Shown: positions 13,601 to 23,900 of the stretch, piece by piece | Layout of the letters: the number at the start of each line of letters is the position of its first letter | Position numbering within the stretch: position 1 is the first letter of the stretch | DNA from: Ophioderma brevispina | Taxonomy: Eukaryota; Echinodermata; Ophiuroidea; Amphilepidida; Ophiodermatidae | Length of the DNA: 64,000 bases | Reading direction: 5' to 3' | Assembly: GCA_023653785.1 (NCBI GenBank) | Contig: JAMKCH010012386.1 | Coordinates: 1 to 64,000 of the forward strand | The notes under the pieces: generated by a model | Told to the model about the DNA's origin: nothing | What the model saw: the letters and a program-made list of their open reading frames with translations, nothing else | Database searches by the model: none | Translations under genes and position numbers: made by a program

Positions 13601-16600
13601 GATGAAAGGACAGTGTTTTTATCTTAACATGGATTTTCGAAATTGAGTTTACATTGTTGTCCTGTTTTTTCTTCCTCCAAATGGTCTGAATGGAAGAAGT
13701 CCTGTGGCAATGTGGTAGAGCGTGACACCGAGGCTCCAGAGATCAACTTTTGCAGTGAATGGTTTCATGAGAGGTTTTCTGAGTAAAGCTCGTTCAAACA
13801 TAGCAGGGTGCTGAAAAATGGCAAAACAAGAAGACAATCCAGATACGTTGTTCTGTCGTACAGTAGCATGAAATATATTTAGCTAAATGCACAACTGTAC
13901 ATATTGAATAAACCGATGTCAACTCTTTGGGCTAGGTATAGGGCAACGGGACGTTGGAACATTAATGACATTTTGTCCCTGTTGACACATCTAACGAAAT
14001 CACTGATTTTAAAACACTCTATTTAACTTGCAAGTAGTAGAATGTGAATTACCAAATATTCTTCAGTGCCATACAGACTGACAAAGTTTTCGTCATTCTG
14101 TAGTTCTCTGGCCGCTCCGAAGTCGGCGAGTTTGTAAGTGGGTTGTCGGTCAGGTCCAAGTCTTCGCATGATGTTTCCTGGCTTGATGTCACGGTGGACA
14201 ATCCCTTCTTCTTGTAGGTACTTCATTCCAGCAGCTGCAATTATTTTATTTATGTATCATTATGTATTTGTTCATTAGTAACCTCACGAAATTGAATTTA
14301 CATCTAACGAAAGTAACAAAAGCTGTAAATGAACATGAATTTGAAAATAAGAGGAAAACACACTCTAATATTTGTCTAAATTCAAGAAAGGTAAATCTTC
14401 ATGTCGGAGCTATCATAACAAGGCCCAATGGAACCAAGCAAGAAACAAAAAATCAAGTGAAAACGATTTTATGCGATCAGACATCTAACACGATGTTGCA
14501 CGTTTAGGAGTTAAAAATACTGATTTTTTTTTGTCAAGAAAAGATGTAATTATTTTATTAATGCTTTAATTCTTGTTTAGAATAGTGCCCACTCCCGCAT
14601 CAAGACAGAGTGCCCACCTCTCTTTTGAAACGTTGGGGGGGGGCAACTTGGGGCCAGACTCTCCAGTATAGTTATGTTCATAACACCCCTCCCTCAAAGC
14701 GAATCTGTTCACCTTCCCAGCAAATTGCGGGTGAAACCGAGTGCCCCAGGTTCCAAAATGTTAAAGTGGGACTTTGTATTTGACACTAAGAAACAGATAA
14801 TGCGTGCAGTATAAAATGGGTAAAGACAACTGGGCCCTAAGGGTTGAAATCACCACTAACACACAGTAGTCTATGGAAAAACTGGTAACTTAGGGCATGT
14901 TATTTTTTTACATCTAAAACTCTCACAGAAGAAATATCATGCGAAGTACACCATATGAACAAATTTTCAAGATACGGTCTAAGACCGGAAACTTTCTTTA
15001 AAAATAGGAAGCACTAAACGTGCGGAGTAAGTTGCCAAAATTTGCTGTCCCAATGACACTTTGTTTGAGTTGTACCGAACCAATCATAAAATTATCACTT
15101 TCAGACAATGTAAAGTACTTTTTCATATGCTATGCAAGAAAATAGTGGACAAAGATGTTTAAGCTCCACGGCAACCTAAGACTCTCTGTTATATAATTCT
15201 CAATGGAGTTACAGAGTAAAACAAAAGAAAAAAGAAAAGTTGGCTCTGACAGGGATTGAACCTTAGACCTTGAAAACTGAGCGATAATTCAATACTCATA
15301 ATGTTTTTGAAAAATTAGAATAAACACTTACTCATGTCTCGTAATACTTCTAGAAACTCTGTCTCTGGGAATCCATAAACATACTTTGGCTTGTCCAGCA
15401 TGTTAAGGACACTGCAATCACACATGCTCCATAATGATTATCGTTGTCTCGAAATTTTGCTGGTTTTCAAATTACAACATAGATAAATATAGTTATCTGA
15501 AGAAACATTTCATTTAGAAAAAGACTCGAGACAATCGTTCTGTCATACGAAAACAAAGTAAATTAAGAAGACTCAAACTTTGTTTCAAACATAAAGACCA
15601 GGTAACCGCAATGTCTGTACACCTGTTAGGGCCTGGTATCTTGAAATAGTTCGGCCTGACTGTTACACACTGGCCAATTGTATCTGTTAGAGTTTTAATA
15701 CTATGGGCCATAACGATTCGCAGGAATGGATTCGCAGGCAACAAAAGAAGTGACGTAGGATGTTAACTGGTCTATACTCTTCTGTTTGCAAAGCACTACA
15801 GAAGTTTTTAAAATAATTTTAAAAATATGCTTTTATAGGTATCGAGCATAAAGAATTATGAACAGGCAGTTTATTTTTCAGACAGATTTTGCTCAAAGTT
15901 TAAGATCACACTTATTCGTGGTTGATTTTTTTTATTTAGATGTTCTCGGGCTTTCAAAAAATCTTAATTCTACATAAACACTACTTAATTTAAATATCAA
16001 AGTTCTTTGGTAGTCAGCGATATGTTACTTTCAGGTCTATACGGATGCGGATGTAGATGTATAAGTGTCATGATGCCACACTTTACACGTACCCCGATAC
16101 CTTTTGGAAACGTGTAAAGTTAGGCAATATACATCTGCATCCTCATAAACCTGAAATCTAAAGGTCGGAGTGACAATCTATTTTGGACAAATGAACTGAC
16201 ATACCATGTTTACTGTGTGTATTGCCATTTGCAAAGAAAGAAAATGTGTCTTCACCTATTCTTTTGTTATTATCTTTGAATGGTTTCTTGAATCCAGCTA
16301 AATTTTGCATGGATACATATTAATTTGTAACTTGTAGATGACTTTCAAAGAAACCACAGAAATGTATAAGTAATGCCTTTTTTGTCTTGTAACGTTATCA
16401 TAATCTTTCAAATCCAAATACTCACATCATTCTCGATTGCGTATAGCTGGACAATGTTTTTATGTTTGATTTAAGAGCACACGAACTCCCTCTCTTGGAC
16501 TGCGTTTGGCCCTTCTCGTAGCTCGCATTGAAACACCTTCACTGCAATTTTTTAACCAGATTCTCTTATAAGAAAAAAAAATAGCATGTTTTTTTTAATA

Positions 16601-18392
16601 ATAGTTTAAGGATGACTCAGAGATTTCGAAAATTATTTTTATTGTGTAATAATGAAAAATAGTCACTATAAATAAAGATGTAACCTAACGTACACATTCG
16701 AAGAGGTTGAGAATCGGAATTTTTCGTTTTGATGCAGTAAACATTTATGATGATATTCCGTCCCATAGGATACTATGTATTACAAAAATTCCCGATCCGG
16801 AATTTTATAACAAAGTTGTTGATTTTCTATATGAAGGGGAATTCGATTTAAAGCTTAGCAATTTCACCAAAACACAGTGTTTGTATATGGACAAGGCCTT
16901 ATGTCATGCAAAAACCGATTTTTTGGAAATTGAGGGGCCTCCTCCAGGAAATCTCTGAGTCGGCCTTTAAGCATTATACGGAGATCTACAAATATTCACC
17001 TGTTTGAATCAATACAAGGTCGTTGAAGCAAATCATTTTGTACATAAATTAATATAAATAATAGATATGTATTTATATATATAATTATATTATAATATAT
17101 ATAATAGTTATATAAAGATATGCTATATCTCTCTCTATATATATATATATCTTATAATCTAATATATTCCTATATATATATATATATAAATAAAACGGTC
17201 AAGGACGGACCTGTGTACACAGCACGGATGTGCCATCTCCTTTCGAAGCCGATTGGCCAGACTCCACCATGCAGTGGGATCGCCACACATCATCATACCC
17301 TCGAGTCTGTTACCTTCCCAGCATTGAATAATGCCGGTACCCATATATACCCCTGGGTAGAGAGGGGTAATGAGGTAAAGCTCCTTACTCAAGGGCGAAA
17401 CACATTGGCCCCAGCGGGCTCCAACCCACAACTTATATATATATTAATAATCTATAATATATATTATATATATAACATATATATATATATTATAATATCT
17501 ATATATATATTATCTCTACTATAATATATCAATCTACTATCTTCTATATATATATTATATATATATAAATATAATATCCTCAATCCAGTAAGGTTAAATC
17601 ATCCACAGTAAAGCTCAACCAGAAGGAGCTGTAATAAACAGGCATAAAGATACATAACATTGTATAAGTAGGCAATTAAAGTCAGAGTGGCAGACCTTTG
17701 ATTACTTATAGTTGACCAAGAGATGCTGCTTCCTGTGTCTACAAGTGTTTAATAGTTCAGTCCTTTTGTTCAGTGACGAAAGGTTGGGTTGAAATAAATG
17801 AGGGGTATTTCTCCCTAGACAAAGTCGATAGTGCTGGGTAGTTGAGTAGGCCTTTGCCTTACTAATTAATTTCCACTCGATTGAATAAGATATATTCCTG
17901 TATGGAATGTTTATTGAACTCTATGGAATACTTTCACTTTGCATTTTGTTTGAGGAGTGGAGGTGGCCTAGCTTGCTAGGCTGGCATTCATGAAACAACG
18001 TTAGTAAACAACAATGTATTAGTCCACGATCAAGTCCATTTTAATAATAAATATATAATATATATATATAATATAAACCATATATATATATATATATATA
18101 TCTATATACTTATATATATATCGATAATATATATTATATATATTATATATATATATATATATAATATATATATATAACGAGCCCAATTATTCCATGTTCA
18201 ACATATAGACGATGCTGAAAAGTGATTAGAATCACTACACTAACCTTATTTCTCCCAGAAACACGTGACTTGTAGCACTTCTCCAAGAACGTCTTCATGT
18301 TTTGAAAAATTGATGATTGTGTGCTTCGAAGCTGCCAGGGGAATAATTCACCATATGACACTTTTCCTGTTGAGCCACCGAACATGAACTGT
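1517..18392 (-). CDS. TBK1: TBK1/IKK-epsilon-like Ser/Thr kinase gene, 12 exons seen, 3' end outside window
   Basis: TBK1-family kinases are cytosolic and phosphorylate innate-immune adaptors, IRF-type factors and autophagy receptors. I recognise the protein by its residues: AVK lysine motif, [12 protein letters not shown] catalytic loop, LADFGAARE, activation loop [11 protein letters not shown] with the conserved serine, KTTEENPI in the ubiquitin-like domain, and [11 protein letters not shown] in the coiled-coil scaffold. Twelve exons run from 18392 down to 1517, with consensus splice sites and matching phases from exon 3 to exon 9. The order of domains is that of TBK1. About 45 residues between exons 9 and 10 (the start of the scaffold domain) have no exon that I can find. 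The C-terminal coiled coil and adaptor-binding tail should lie left of position 1. Exons 1-3 have frame-breaking indels, so this is either a pseudogene, a defective allele, or a gene in a poorly polished stretch. The intact nine exons favour a real gene. IKBKE is the alternative family member; the residues look closer to TBK1. Confidence 0.9.
1769..1887 (-). CDS. TBK1: TBK1-like exon 11: coiled-coil scaffold
   Basis: The exon lies between TTATAACAG and GTAAGA. It reads [17 protein letters not shown] and [18 protein letters not shown]. It corresponds to the TBK1 scaffold segment ahead of its VEKLQVLL motif. It is intact, with phase 0 in and 2 out. Confidence 0.88.
2169..2390 (-). CDS. TBK1: TBK1-like exon 10: coiled-coil scaffold
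   Basis: A 222-base exon, phase 0 at both ends, from ACAG to GTAATT. It reads [20 protein letters not shown] and ends [13 protein letters not shown]. The heptad-like helix matches the region of TBK1 after its ETVHKKTEV segment. The acceptor has a poor pyrimidine tract. The segment that should precede this exon (about 45 residues) was not found between 2391 and 3968. Confidence 0.85.
3471..3545. repeat. ATT-rich microsatellite
   Basis: Imperfect ATT/ATG repeats in the intron upstream of TBK1 exon 10. A second short (ATT)n block lies near 3750. Confidence 0.7.
3969..4027 (-). CDS. TBK1: TBK1-like exon 9: short linker exon
   Basis: A 59-base exon between CTTTTAG and GTAAGA, reading [19 protein letters not shown] in the phase left by exon 8. 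It lies where TBK1 links the ubiquitin-like domain to the scaffold. Similarity is weak; the call rests on position, splice sites and phase. Confidence 0.75.
4221..4593. mobile_element. TTAA-flanked MITE, family with 20087-20475
   Basis: Terminal inverted repeats start TTAAAGCCACTATCAG and end CTGATAGTGGCTTTAA. The interior has a palindrome around GTCGGGATCCGAC. A second copy lies in reverse orientation at 20087-20475. It sits in the TBK1 intron between exons 8 and 9, 46 bases from the end of exon 8. Target-site duplication is TTAA or a shorter part of it. Confidence 0.85.
4639..4838 (-). CDS. TBK1: TBK1-like exon 8: ubiquitin-like domain
   Basis: The acceptor is GAACTAG and the donor GTATGT. 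The exon reads [15 protein letters not shown], then [13 protein letters not shown] and [10 protein letters not shown]. The KTTEENPI segment is nearly identical to that of vertebrate TBK1. The phase (2 in, 1 out) joins cleanly to exons 7 and 9 across a 7.1-kb intron. Confidence 0.95.
4998..5186. repeat. Near-perfect long hairpin (foldback)
   Basis: About 90-base arms differing at only a few bases, starting GAGAATAAAAGACAG and ending CTGTCTTTTATTCTC. The centre is a short GGACAGCG palindrome. The two overlapping ORFs on opposite strands here are products of the symmetry. It lies in the large TBK1 intron. Confidence 0.9.
5909..9770 (-). mobile_element. L1/Tx1-like LINE, ORF2 remnant
   Basis: Read on the minus strand from about 9760: [13 protein letters not shown] (start of the APE endonuclease), then [44 protein letters not shown] and MYADDITLL (catalytic YADD, near 7664-7693), and finally a cysteine/histidine tail CKICG ... 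HFFFYC near 6250-6320. This is the L1/Tx1 ORF2 order. A T14 run at about 5911-5925 is the poly-A tail. Stops and frameshifts are frequent, so it is dead. No ORF1 is visible. It fills the intron between TBK1 exons 7 and 8, in the same strand sense as the gene. Confidence 0.88.
9771..11252. other. Unassigned intronic sequence
   Basis: AT-rich DNA between the LINE and the next repeat. I see no exon and no recognisable element. Confidence 0.6.
11253..11611. mobile_element. TIR element, about 360 bp
   Basis: The left end CTAAAATCCTCAAAAT and right end ATTTTGAGGATTTTGG are inverted repeats of about 24 bases. The middle is unusually rich in CpG (tcggcgga, gcgcgtaaatacgcgg). It has no coding potential, so I take it as a non-autonomous DNA element. 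Confidence 0.65.
11949..12128 (-). CDS. TBK1: TBK1-like exon 7: end of kinase domain, start of ubiquitin-like domain
   Basis: The acceptor is CTTCTCAG and the donor GTAAGT. The exon reads [24 protein letters not shown], and later [19 protein letters not shown]. It matches the last helix of the TBK1 kinase domain (the WSFDxFF-like segment) followed by the first strand of the ubiquitin-like domain. It is intact. A 7.1-kb intron full of transposon sequence follows. Confidence 0.95.
12445..12620. mobile_element. GC-rich MITE with promoter-like motifs
   Basis: Inverted ends TGCCGGAATTGTTCAG and CTGAACAATTCCGGCA (16 bases, perfect). The interior is GC-rich against an AT-rich background and holds two ATTGG (CCAAT-box) motifs, an ATGCAAAT octamer and a TATA-like stretch. 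It lies in the intron between TBK1 exons 6 and 7. Confidence 0.75.
12772..12885 (-). CDS. TBK1: TBK1-like exon 6: kinase C-lobe
   Basis: The exon lies between GTATTTCAG and GTAAGT. It reads [20 protein letters not shown] then [10 protein letters not shown]. The GxISGVQ and GPIxW patterns are diagnostic of TBK1/IKK-epsilon kinases. It is intact and phase-consistent. Confidence 0.95.
13173..13287. repeat. Imperfect hairpin
   Basis: AAGCATAGAACTTCTTAATAA is inverted as TTATTATGGAGTTCTATGCTT across about 110 bases, in the intron between exons 5 and 6. Confidence 0.6.
13653..13810 (-). CDS. TBK1: TBK1-like exon 5: P+1 loop to helix G
   Basis: The acceptor is CATTTTTCAG. The exon reads [13 protein letters not shown] and then [29 protein letters not shown]. 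This is the TBK1 C-lobe with the conserved DLWS motif. It ends AT before GTAAAC, leaving phase 2, which is completed by the G that opens exon 6. It is intact. Confidence 0.96.
14053..14234 (-). CDS. TBK1: TBK1-like exon 4: catalytic loop, DFG and activation loop
   Basis: After an acceptor TTGCAG the exon reads [38 protein letters not shown] and [20 protein letters not shown]. The HRD aspartate, the DFG motif and the activation-loop serine in VSLYGT, which corresponds to the regulatory phospho-serine of human TBK1, are all present. The donor is TTG followed by GTAATT. Phase is 1 in and 0 out, matching its neighbours. It has no lesion. Confidence 0.97.
14300..15217. other. TBK1 intron, no feature recognised
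   Basis: Contains a short G9 run near 14637. I see no exon or terminal repeat. Confidence 0.6.
15218..15300 (-). mobile_element. tRNA-derived SINE, 3' part
   Basis: On the minus strand AAGGTCTAAGGTTCAATCCC contains a Pol III B-box-like GGTTCAATCC. It is followed by TGTCAGAGCCAAC and a T/C-rich tail (15218-15238). No clear A box is seen, so it is probably 5'-truncated. It lies next to TBK1 exon 3. Confidence 0.55.
15332..15459 (-). CDS. TBK1: TBK1-like exon 3: hinge and helix D-E region, one frameshift
   Basis: The exon begins after ACCAG with [11 protein letters not shown] and ends with [14 protein letters not shown] before GTAAGT. Both parts match TBK1 around its hinge and the AYGLPESEF segment. 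The frame changes once, near 15425-15433, between IIIME and [10 protein letters not shown]. The flanking splice phases agree with exons 2 and 4. Confidence 0.85.
16029..16158. repeat. Nested hairpin
   Basis: An outer inverted repeat (TTTCAGGTCTATACGGATGC against a close reverse complement near 16130-16155) and an inner one (TTTACACGT / ACGTGTAAA). Confidence 0.7.
16426..16562 (-). CDS. TBK1: TBK1-like exon 2: AVK lysine, alpha-C helix, beta-4; frame broken
   Basis: Minus-strand reading gives IAVKVF (ATP-anchoring lysine), then QEREF (helix C), then [13 protein letters not shown], which is close to TBK1. The donor is GAT followed by GTGAGT. Two defects are visible. A run of six A (16548-16553 on the plus strand, as T) puts a stop just upstream of IAVKVF, and one extra A would keep the frame open. 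Between QEREF and HKNIV the direct frame hits TAA at 16471-16473 and is one residue short of the family spacing. VLLNQ, readable in a neighbouring frame, fits the missing segment. Confidence 0.8.
16606..16970. mobile_element. TTAA-flanked MITE, family with 50237-50505
   Basis: Ends TTAAGGATGACTCAGAGA and CTCTGAGTCGGCCTTTAA. A clear second copy in reverse orientation lies at 50237-50505 and shares the interior block GGAATTTTATAACAAAGTTG. The 83-residue ORF inside is the element's own sequence with no counterpart in the other copy. It is in the intron between TBK1 exons 1 and 2. Confidence 0.88.
17040..17190. repeat. (TA)n-rich microsatellite
   Basis: Imperfect TA repeats on one side of the SINE at 17195-17432. 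Confidence 0.85.
17195..17432. mobile_element. tRNA-related SINE, same family as 27104-27405
   Basis: Shares with 27104-27405 the order GGTACCCAT, CTGGGTAGAGAGG, a conserved AAGGGC(A/C)-type block and ACACATTG, ending CTCCAACCCACAAC. This is the general layout of a tRNA-like promoter region plus a conserved central domain. It sits within TA repeats, which may be the target. Confidence 0.65.
17433..17580. repeat. (TA)n-rich microsatellite
   Basis: Continuation of the TA tract on the other side of the SINE. Confidence 0.85.
18040..18180. repeat. (TA)n microsatellite
   Basis: Long TA tract directly downstream of the donor site of TBK1 exon 1. Confidence 0.9.
18245..18392 (-). CDS. TBK1: TBK1-like exon 1: N-terminus and glycine-rich loop, frame broken
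   Basis: The acceptor is TTTTTTTGTGTAG and the donor is AAG followed by GTTAGT. One frame is open throughout, and its first ATG is at 18385-18383. Halfway down, the TBK1 match jumps frame: HEDVLGE in one frame, then ATSHVFLG in a second, then GRNK at the exon end. These align with the TBK1 segment that contains the glycine-rich nucleotide-binding loop. The two jumps lie near 18278-18281 and 18251-18256, both next to short G runs, and each fits a single missing base. An earlier jump upstream of the loop is also needed. The true start codon is therefore uncertain. Confidence 0.6.
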
Positions 18393-19162
18393 CTACACAA
18401 AAAAATTGAATACCGTCAATTAAAACAATCTGTCACCTCTTTGGACTACCATTTAACAAATATCGCACAGATTATTGTTGGACGTACGCGAGTCCTATAA
18501 AATTAATATGGCCAAATCAATTTGCCCAAGAAGTATCCCCTCGGACGTTTTTTTTATCAGTTATTTGCCCCAAAGTCCGATAATTTTGAAAGTTTTCCAA
18601 CTTGATAACATTTTTGTTGGCCTGAGGTCTTGCTCTTTCATTTAAGACCTTGCTTGTAAAAAACCCGTGTTAAAATGGCTGAGCATACCATCATCTATCA
18701 ACTCTGCTAGGTGATTTCACCTTAACCACATAATTTCTCTCATTGTAGTCTGAAATTTGAGCCCGCAAAATCCATTTCATTCCAGATATATATAAAACAG
18801 CCGTTTTAATAACCATCAATATTAGCACGTATTGAATAGGGGTTTGCAAATGCAATTAGTGCTTTACCCATCAAAACTCCAAGTTTGATTTCCACGGTAC
18901 TTGATGGGGGGTATGTGGCAAGTGCCAGCTCTATATCAAGTAGAAAACATAGAAAGAAATACAACAGCACTTTAAGCATCTTATGTGCTGTTTGCCGTGC
19001 ATCATTGACTATGCGTTTTTGTCATCAATGTTCACCTTTACTATGAGTGCTTTTAATTTTGTTCCCATATTTATGATTTTTTATATAGTTTTGCCTGGTA
19101 TGTTGCACACTATACATTTTTAATATCTAGCAGTGTACATCAATTCTTACTGATTCTTACGA
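18393..19162. other. Unassigned sequence 5' of TBK1 exon 1
   Basis: Exon 1 has an acceptor site, so a 5' non-coding exon and promoter should lie to the right of it. I cannot identify either. Confidence 0.5.
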
Positions 19163-19167
19163 CACAC

Positions 19168-19205
<38 letters not shown>

Positions 19206-19236
19206 CCCACACCACACACACCCACACGAACGCACA
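19163..19236. repeat. (CA)n/(CG)n microsatellite
   Basis: A CA repeat with a short CG core and a degraded CCA end. Confidence 0.92.
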
Positions 19237-19589
19237 CACGCTTGCGGGATTTAAGAGTTTCACCAAAATAGTTCTTATCGATAGACAAATGGATTAAAAT
19301 TTGTATTTTCATTTATGGTATTGAAATTGGTCTTTGACCGCATAATTTTTTTATAGGTTTTTAATCACTTATTTTTGTTTTTAATTTCAGAAAAAGAATG
19401 AAAATTGAAAAAAGTGGGTCAAAATGCATTAAAAAACAAAAAAACGCATTTTTTCTAAAAAAAAACCCGCATCTCTCATTAGCATTTTTCACATTTCTTC
19501 TGAGAAAAAACTTGTTTTATTTTTCATTTTTTTTTTGGCCTTACATGTTCTTCCCATATCCAGCTAGGGCGTCCAACCGGACCAGACTA

Positions 19590-19945
19590 CCAGTGACCTA
19601 GTAAAGGTTCATGGCCCGATCGCTAATGAACCCGGAACCCAGAAGCCCGGATTTTACCGGAAGTGGTCAAAATTTTGGTATCTGAAAAAAGTTACTCTTT
19701 TCTCATTTACACTCTAAAATCTTAGAACTAATATGTTTGGTTTGGAAGTTGTGAGAGAAAATGTGCCCCAATTTGATCGACCAAAATTATTTTACACAGT
19801 ACTCTATATTGGGCTTTTAAAATCACATTTTTAGCTCTCACATCAAAACGGATTGAAATATTGGTGTGAAACTTTACAGATGGCGTTTTCGGGTGACGGC
19901 CATTCTTTTAATTTGAAACTTTATATACTTAAATAGGGTCACCCT
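19590..19945. repeat. Dispersed repeat, copy of part of the element at 46211-46862
   Basis: Closely similar to 46436-46760 (shared blocks CGATCGCTAAT, TTTTGGTATC, TTTGGAAGTT, CTCACATCAAAAC). It is not obviously bounded by the terminal repeats of the other copy, so it is probably a truncated member. Confidence 0.75.
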
Positions 19946-20086
19946 TTAATGTTTTCTAATTACCTTTTTTATTATTATTTACTCTTTCGTCTTCTATTTT
20001 TTGACGTTTTAGTATTCACAGCACTTACAATTTAAACAATCACCGACGGAATTGTGTAACATATTAAATTGGCACATGGTACCCAC

Positions 20087-20475
20087 TTAAAGCCACAATC
20101 GTGGCTTTTGAATCAAAAATTTTGATTTTTTTTTCAAAATTCAAAATGCTCATTTTGTCTCTAAATTGCTAGTATTAGGTCATATCAATATCTTATATCA
20201 CATTTCCTTGTGCGGGTTTGAACATGCCATTTACGAATGTTTCTAGATCTAAAAATGTCGGATCCCGACTTTTATTAGTGAACAAAGCATACAAATAACC
20301 CTTTCTTGATAAATAGGACGTGTTTCGCTCAGCCACTTACAGGGGTTCTTTACTACCCACAATTTCCAATAGAAACAGTGAAAAAAAGGGAATTGGATGA
20401 AAAATAGAGGGCGCGATTTGTTTACATTTGAAGCAAAATCGCTGCTTGATAGTCCTACGATGATAGTGGCTTTAA
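20087..20475. mobile_element. TTAA-flanked MITE, reverse copy of 4221-4593
   Basis: Left end TTAAAGCCAC, right end GATAGTGGCTTTAA. The interior matches the reverse complement of 4221-4593, including GTCGGATCCCGAC and AGAGGGCGC. The left terminal repeat is diverged. Confidence 0.85.
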
Positions 20476-20910
20476 TTCCAAATCAAAAGGTACTGCAAAT
20501 TTCGTTATTGGTTTAATAAATGTATGCTCTACAAGGTATTAACGGACTAAATGAACATAAAAATAATAATTACTTTCTATCGGCCACAAGATGTATTATA
20601 ATATTGGACACAAACGGTTGCAATAGGAACAAGTTCCACGAAATGAGAAATACGAGCACATCTTATTTTTCTTTTATCTAGCAAGCAATCGTATGAAGGG
20701 GCGATGCCTCGCGTAGGTCGTTACAAATAATGCAGTCAATTTGACCATTATACGCATGGCTTTTCTACATAAAATGTCACGCGATTACGCAATTGTCATT
20801 GTTTATCATACACTTATTCTGTCTCTCCATGATTCAAATGGCCAAAACGGACACGATTTATCTTTTTGAGCTATAAAAATGCCCAACCTTCTACTGAGGG
20901 CAATTCTCTG

Positions 20911-20957
20911 AGTGTGCGATCAGGATTATGGCGTAGTGTGCGATCAGGATTATGGCG
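20911..20957. repeat. 24-bp direct tandem duplication
   Basis: AGTGTGCGATCAGGATTATG plus GCGT occurs twice back to back without mismatch. Confidence 0.9.
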
Positions 20958-23900
20958 TTCTATATAGTAAATATGTACACACCCTCGTCTTTGACCTTTT
21001 TGTTGGTTAACTAATATGATATCAGCAAAAAGTTAGCTAAGTTGAAGTTGACCTTTTGCCCAATTATTACAATTAAAGGTGTTGAGGCATATATTTGATT
21101 TTGGGTTAATCAAATTAATCACCAATAATAGCTTTAGAATTTGTGCTGCAAGACCCATCCGAGGGCAACTATGAACAGTGTTCCGACAGATTATGACATA
21201 AGGCAATAAAATAAAAAAATGAGCTTTACATTTTAAACTGTCAGTTTTGCCAACGAAATCCCGGCAATATCCATTATTATATTGCAGTTAAATTTTACGT
21301 GCTTTTATGATGTAATTTGTAGTGAGATAATCAATGTGGCGTCAGAACTACTCGTGGGGACTATATATATAGTACTCTGTGGAAGTTTCTTTTTAGAGTA
21401 GTTGTAAATGATGCCCAGTGACCCGTTTCTTTCGCAATAGAAGTCAAGGGCATTTTCATATATATTGTATATATGATTGCTTTGTGAGTCGCTTACTCTG
21501 AATGGCCAAGTGTAACATCCTACGCGTAGCCTTACACGTCTACGATGCACGCGTATAAAATTCTGACCCATACTTAATTTAAGTAAATCTTGGGCATTGT
21601 TTGGTAAACGTTTACTTGATACGATAATAAACTTCGCGTCAGATTCCAGGGAGTATGGAAGTTATGCAACACCCAATAACTCCAAATGACCTCTATATGA
21701 CTGACCCCTCTCGACGTACAAGCCAGCTTTAAGCGCTTGTTCATTACCTAAGCACAAGTCATGAGCTGCACTAAAAACAAAGAATTATTGACAAATGAGT
21801 TGAAAAATGTTACCAAAAGGGTAGCTAGGTGTTTACCACAAAAGAACATAAGGACCCAAAAAGTAGACAGGTCTAACTTTAAACAATTATTTGTCTTAAA
21901 ATGCGTATTAGAGTTCTTCATAAGTAACCCAGCAAATTTCAAGTGAGACTAAAATGACAAATTTAAAATATTAATACAAAACCACCTCATGTCGATTTGC
22001 AAGAAGAAAAGGTCATTTATGTGGGACTAAAAAAAATACAAACTCTTATTAAAATAATACATGCAGGTCTAACTCTTTGGCGCATACGATATGAGACCCC
22101 AAATGGCGTTGGACCTTATTATGTACGCCACGTTATGTACCCCCACATAAGACACTTAGTTGCAATTTCATTTGCGTAAGCTTATGAAGTATAGACTGAT
22201 CTGACGGTCGACGCCAGGACAAAAGTGTAACAAAAGTGTAGACAAAAGTATGACCCAGAGTGACCTAAATTGGCATTTGACCCTAACGTGTATCCGCATG
22301 TAAGCTCTTGTTTCAATCCATAGCTAAGTTAATGAACCCGATCGTCGTTGAACTATTTTATATCCCCAGGTTTATCATGTCTCTACCATGTTTGACACAA
22401 AGAACAAAACATATACGAAAAGCTAAAACTATGTGCTCTAATGCTTCTCAATGAACTCAGACGATCACAAAAATCTCTTTGTCCAACTTGTGGTGGAAAC
22501 TATTCCCACAGTCCCGCGCAAGTAAGCGAAAGTACAAATTCAACTGTACATTAAAACACATTTTCAGGAGGTTGCCACAAAAGTAATATGTATCAAAATG
22601 CCTACAATGTGCATCATCAGCATCCCGGGCTATGGTGACATTGAATATTGTCTCGGCCAAAATTTAGGTATTTAACAATGAAATATAAATTTACACATTC
22701 AAAATGTAGTGATTATTTTAACAACAGAGAGAAGAAATACGATGAAAATATTCGTTTTGATATGCAATACCTGTTCACATTCAAGTCATGACACTCATAA
22801 GATAACGGTGACAAGAAAGTCAAATGATGAGTTGGCATTCGTAACTTTCATCTTTATATTGCAAAAACATGCAGACACGTGCCTCAAAATCAAATATGGT
22901 GAAAATCCATTTTTTCAATGTCATTTTAACATGGAGAAATTCAAACTGAATACGTCATAGTGTGAAACATATAAGGCGATCTCGGACTTTCGTTGTATAC
23001 CTTTTTTGTTGACTCATTGTACGATCGATTTGTATTGTCAATATTCCCACACAATCCCCAAAAAACAAAATGCGCACAGGTTTATTTTTACCAAAGGTCA
23101 CCAACACACACACAATTTACACCACACAAATCCTTAACACGTTGGGTTGTGTAAAATTCGTATTTTTAGGCCGAAGTGTAACATTTCAACAATAAAATTG
23201 AAGAATATGTTTTATTTTGCATTGTTTTTCATGTCAATTGATTTTACAGAGGCAGGGAATGCTTATCGTACGAACGGAAGATGGCTTCCTTGCGTTTACA
23301 AACCATAAGTGGGGCTTATCTCGGTGAGAAAATAGTTTAAAGGCACTAGCGCAGAGGTTGTAAATCAGCAAATGGAAACAAAATCATCACAGATCAGGAT
23401 TTTGCATGTCTATAATAGGTATTCTAACATATACTACAATAAGTTAAAAGACCAAAAGCACCCTAAGGACAACATTGGACTATAGTCATGACTCTCCGTA
23501 TGGGATCCAGCACTTACAACACGCAATTGAATTTTGAAAGGAAGATTAAACAACTTTAAACGCTTATCTTTTTTAATATTATTTTGCCAATTTCGCAGAA
23601 TCGTTGAAAGATTAAATATTTATGAGAATTTCTCAGAGATACCTTTACTTTTAACCTACTCCTCCAAATGTCGAATATTTCATTTCAAAAATGGTTAATA
23701 AACAACGGAAACAAATATTATGAAGTACTATGTTATCTAGACCGTTTTTAGAAAATTTGGGAAAAATTAAGGTAATTACTGCAGTTCCAGGAATGCATTC
23801 AGAGTTGCCAATAAATACTCGGTAAATGCAGTGTAAAATAATGTTTAATAATATATTTTGCTGTTATTCTGCCATCGTTACTGCAAAGTATGCCCTTTCC

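Noticed and set aside
16707..16958. 83-codon ORF reading [12 protein letters not shown]
   Set aside because: It lies wholly within the MITE at 16606-16970, and the other copy of that MITE has no such frame.
17120..17524. 134-codon ORF
   Set aside because: Formed by TA repeats plus a SINE.
18245..18392. Exon 1 as an unrelated gene, using its single fully open frame
   Set aside because: The glycine-loop and GRNK matches in the alternative frames, with the exact spacing to IAVKVF in exon 2, explain it better as a frame-broken TBK1 exon.
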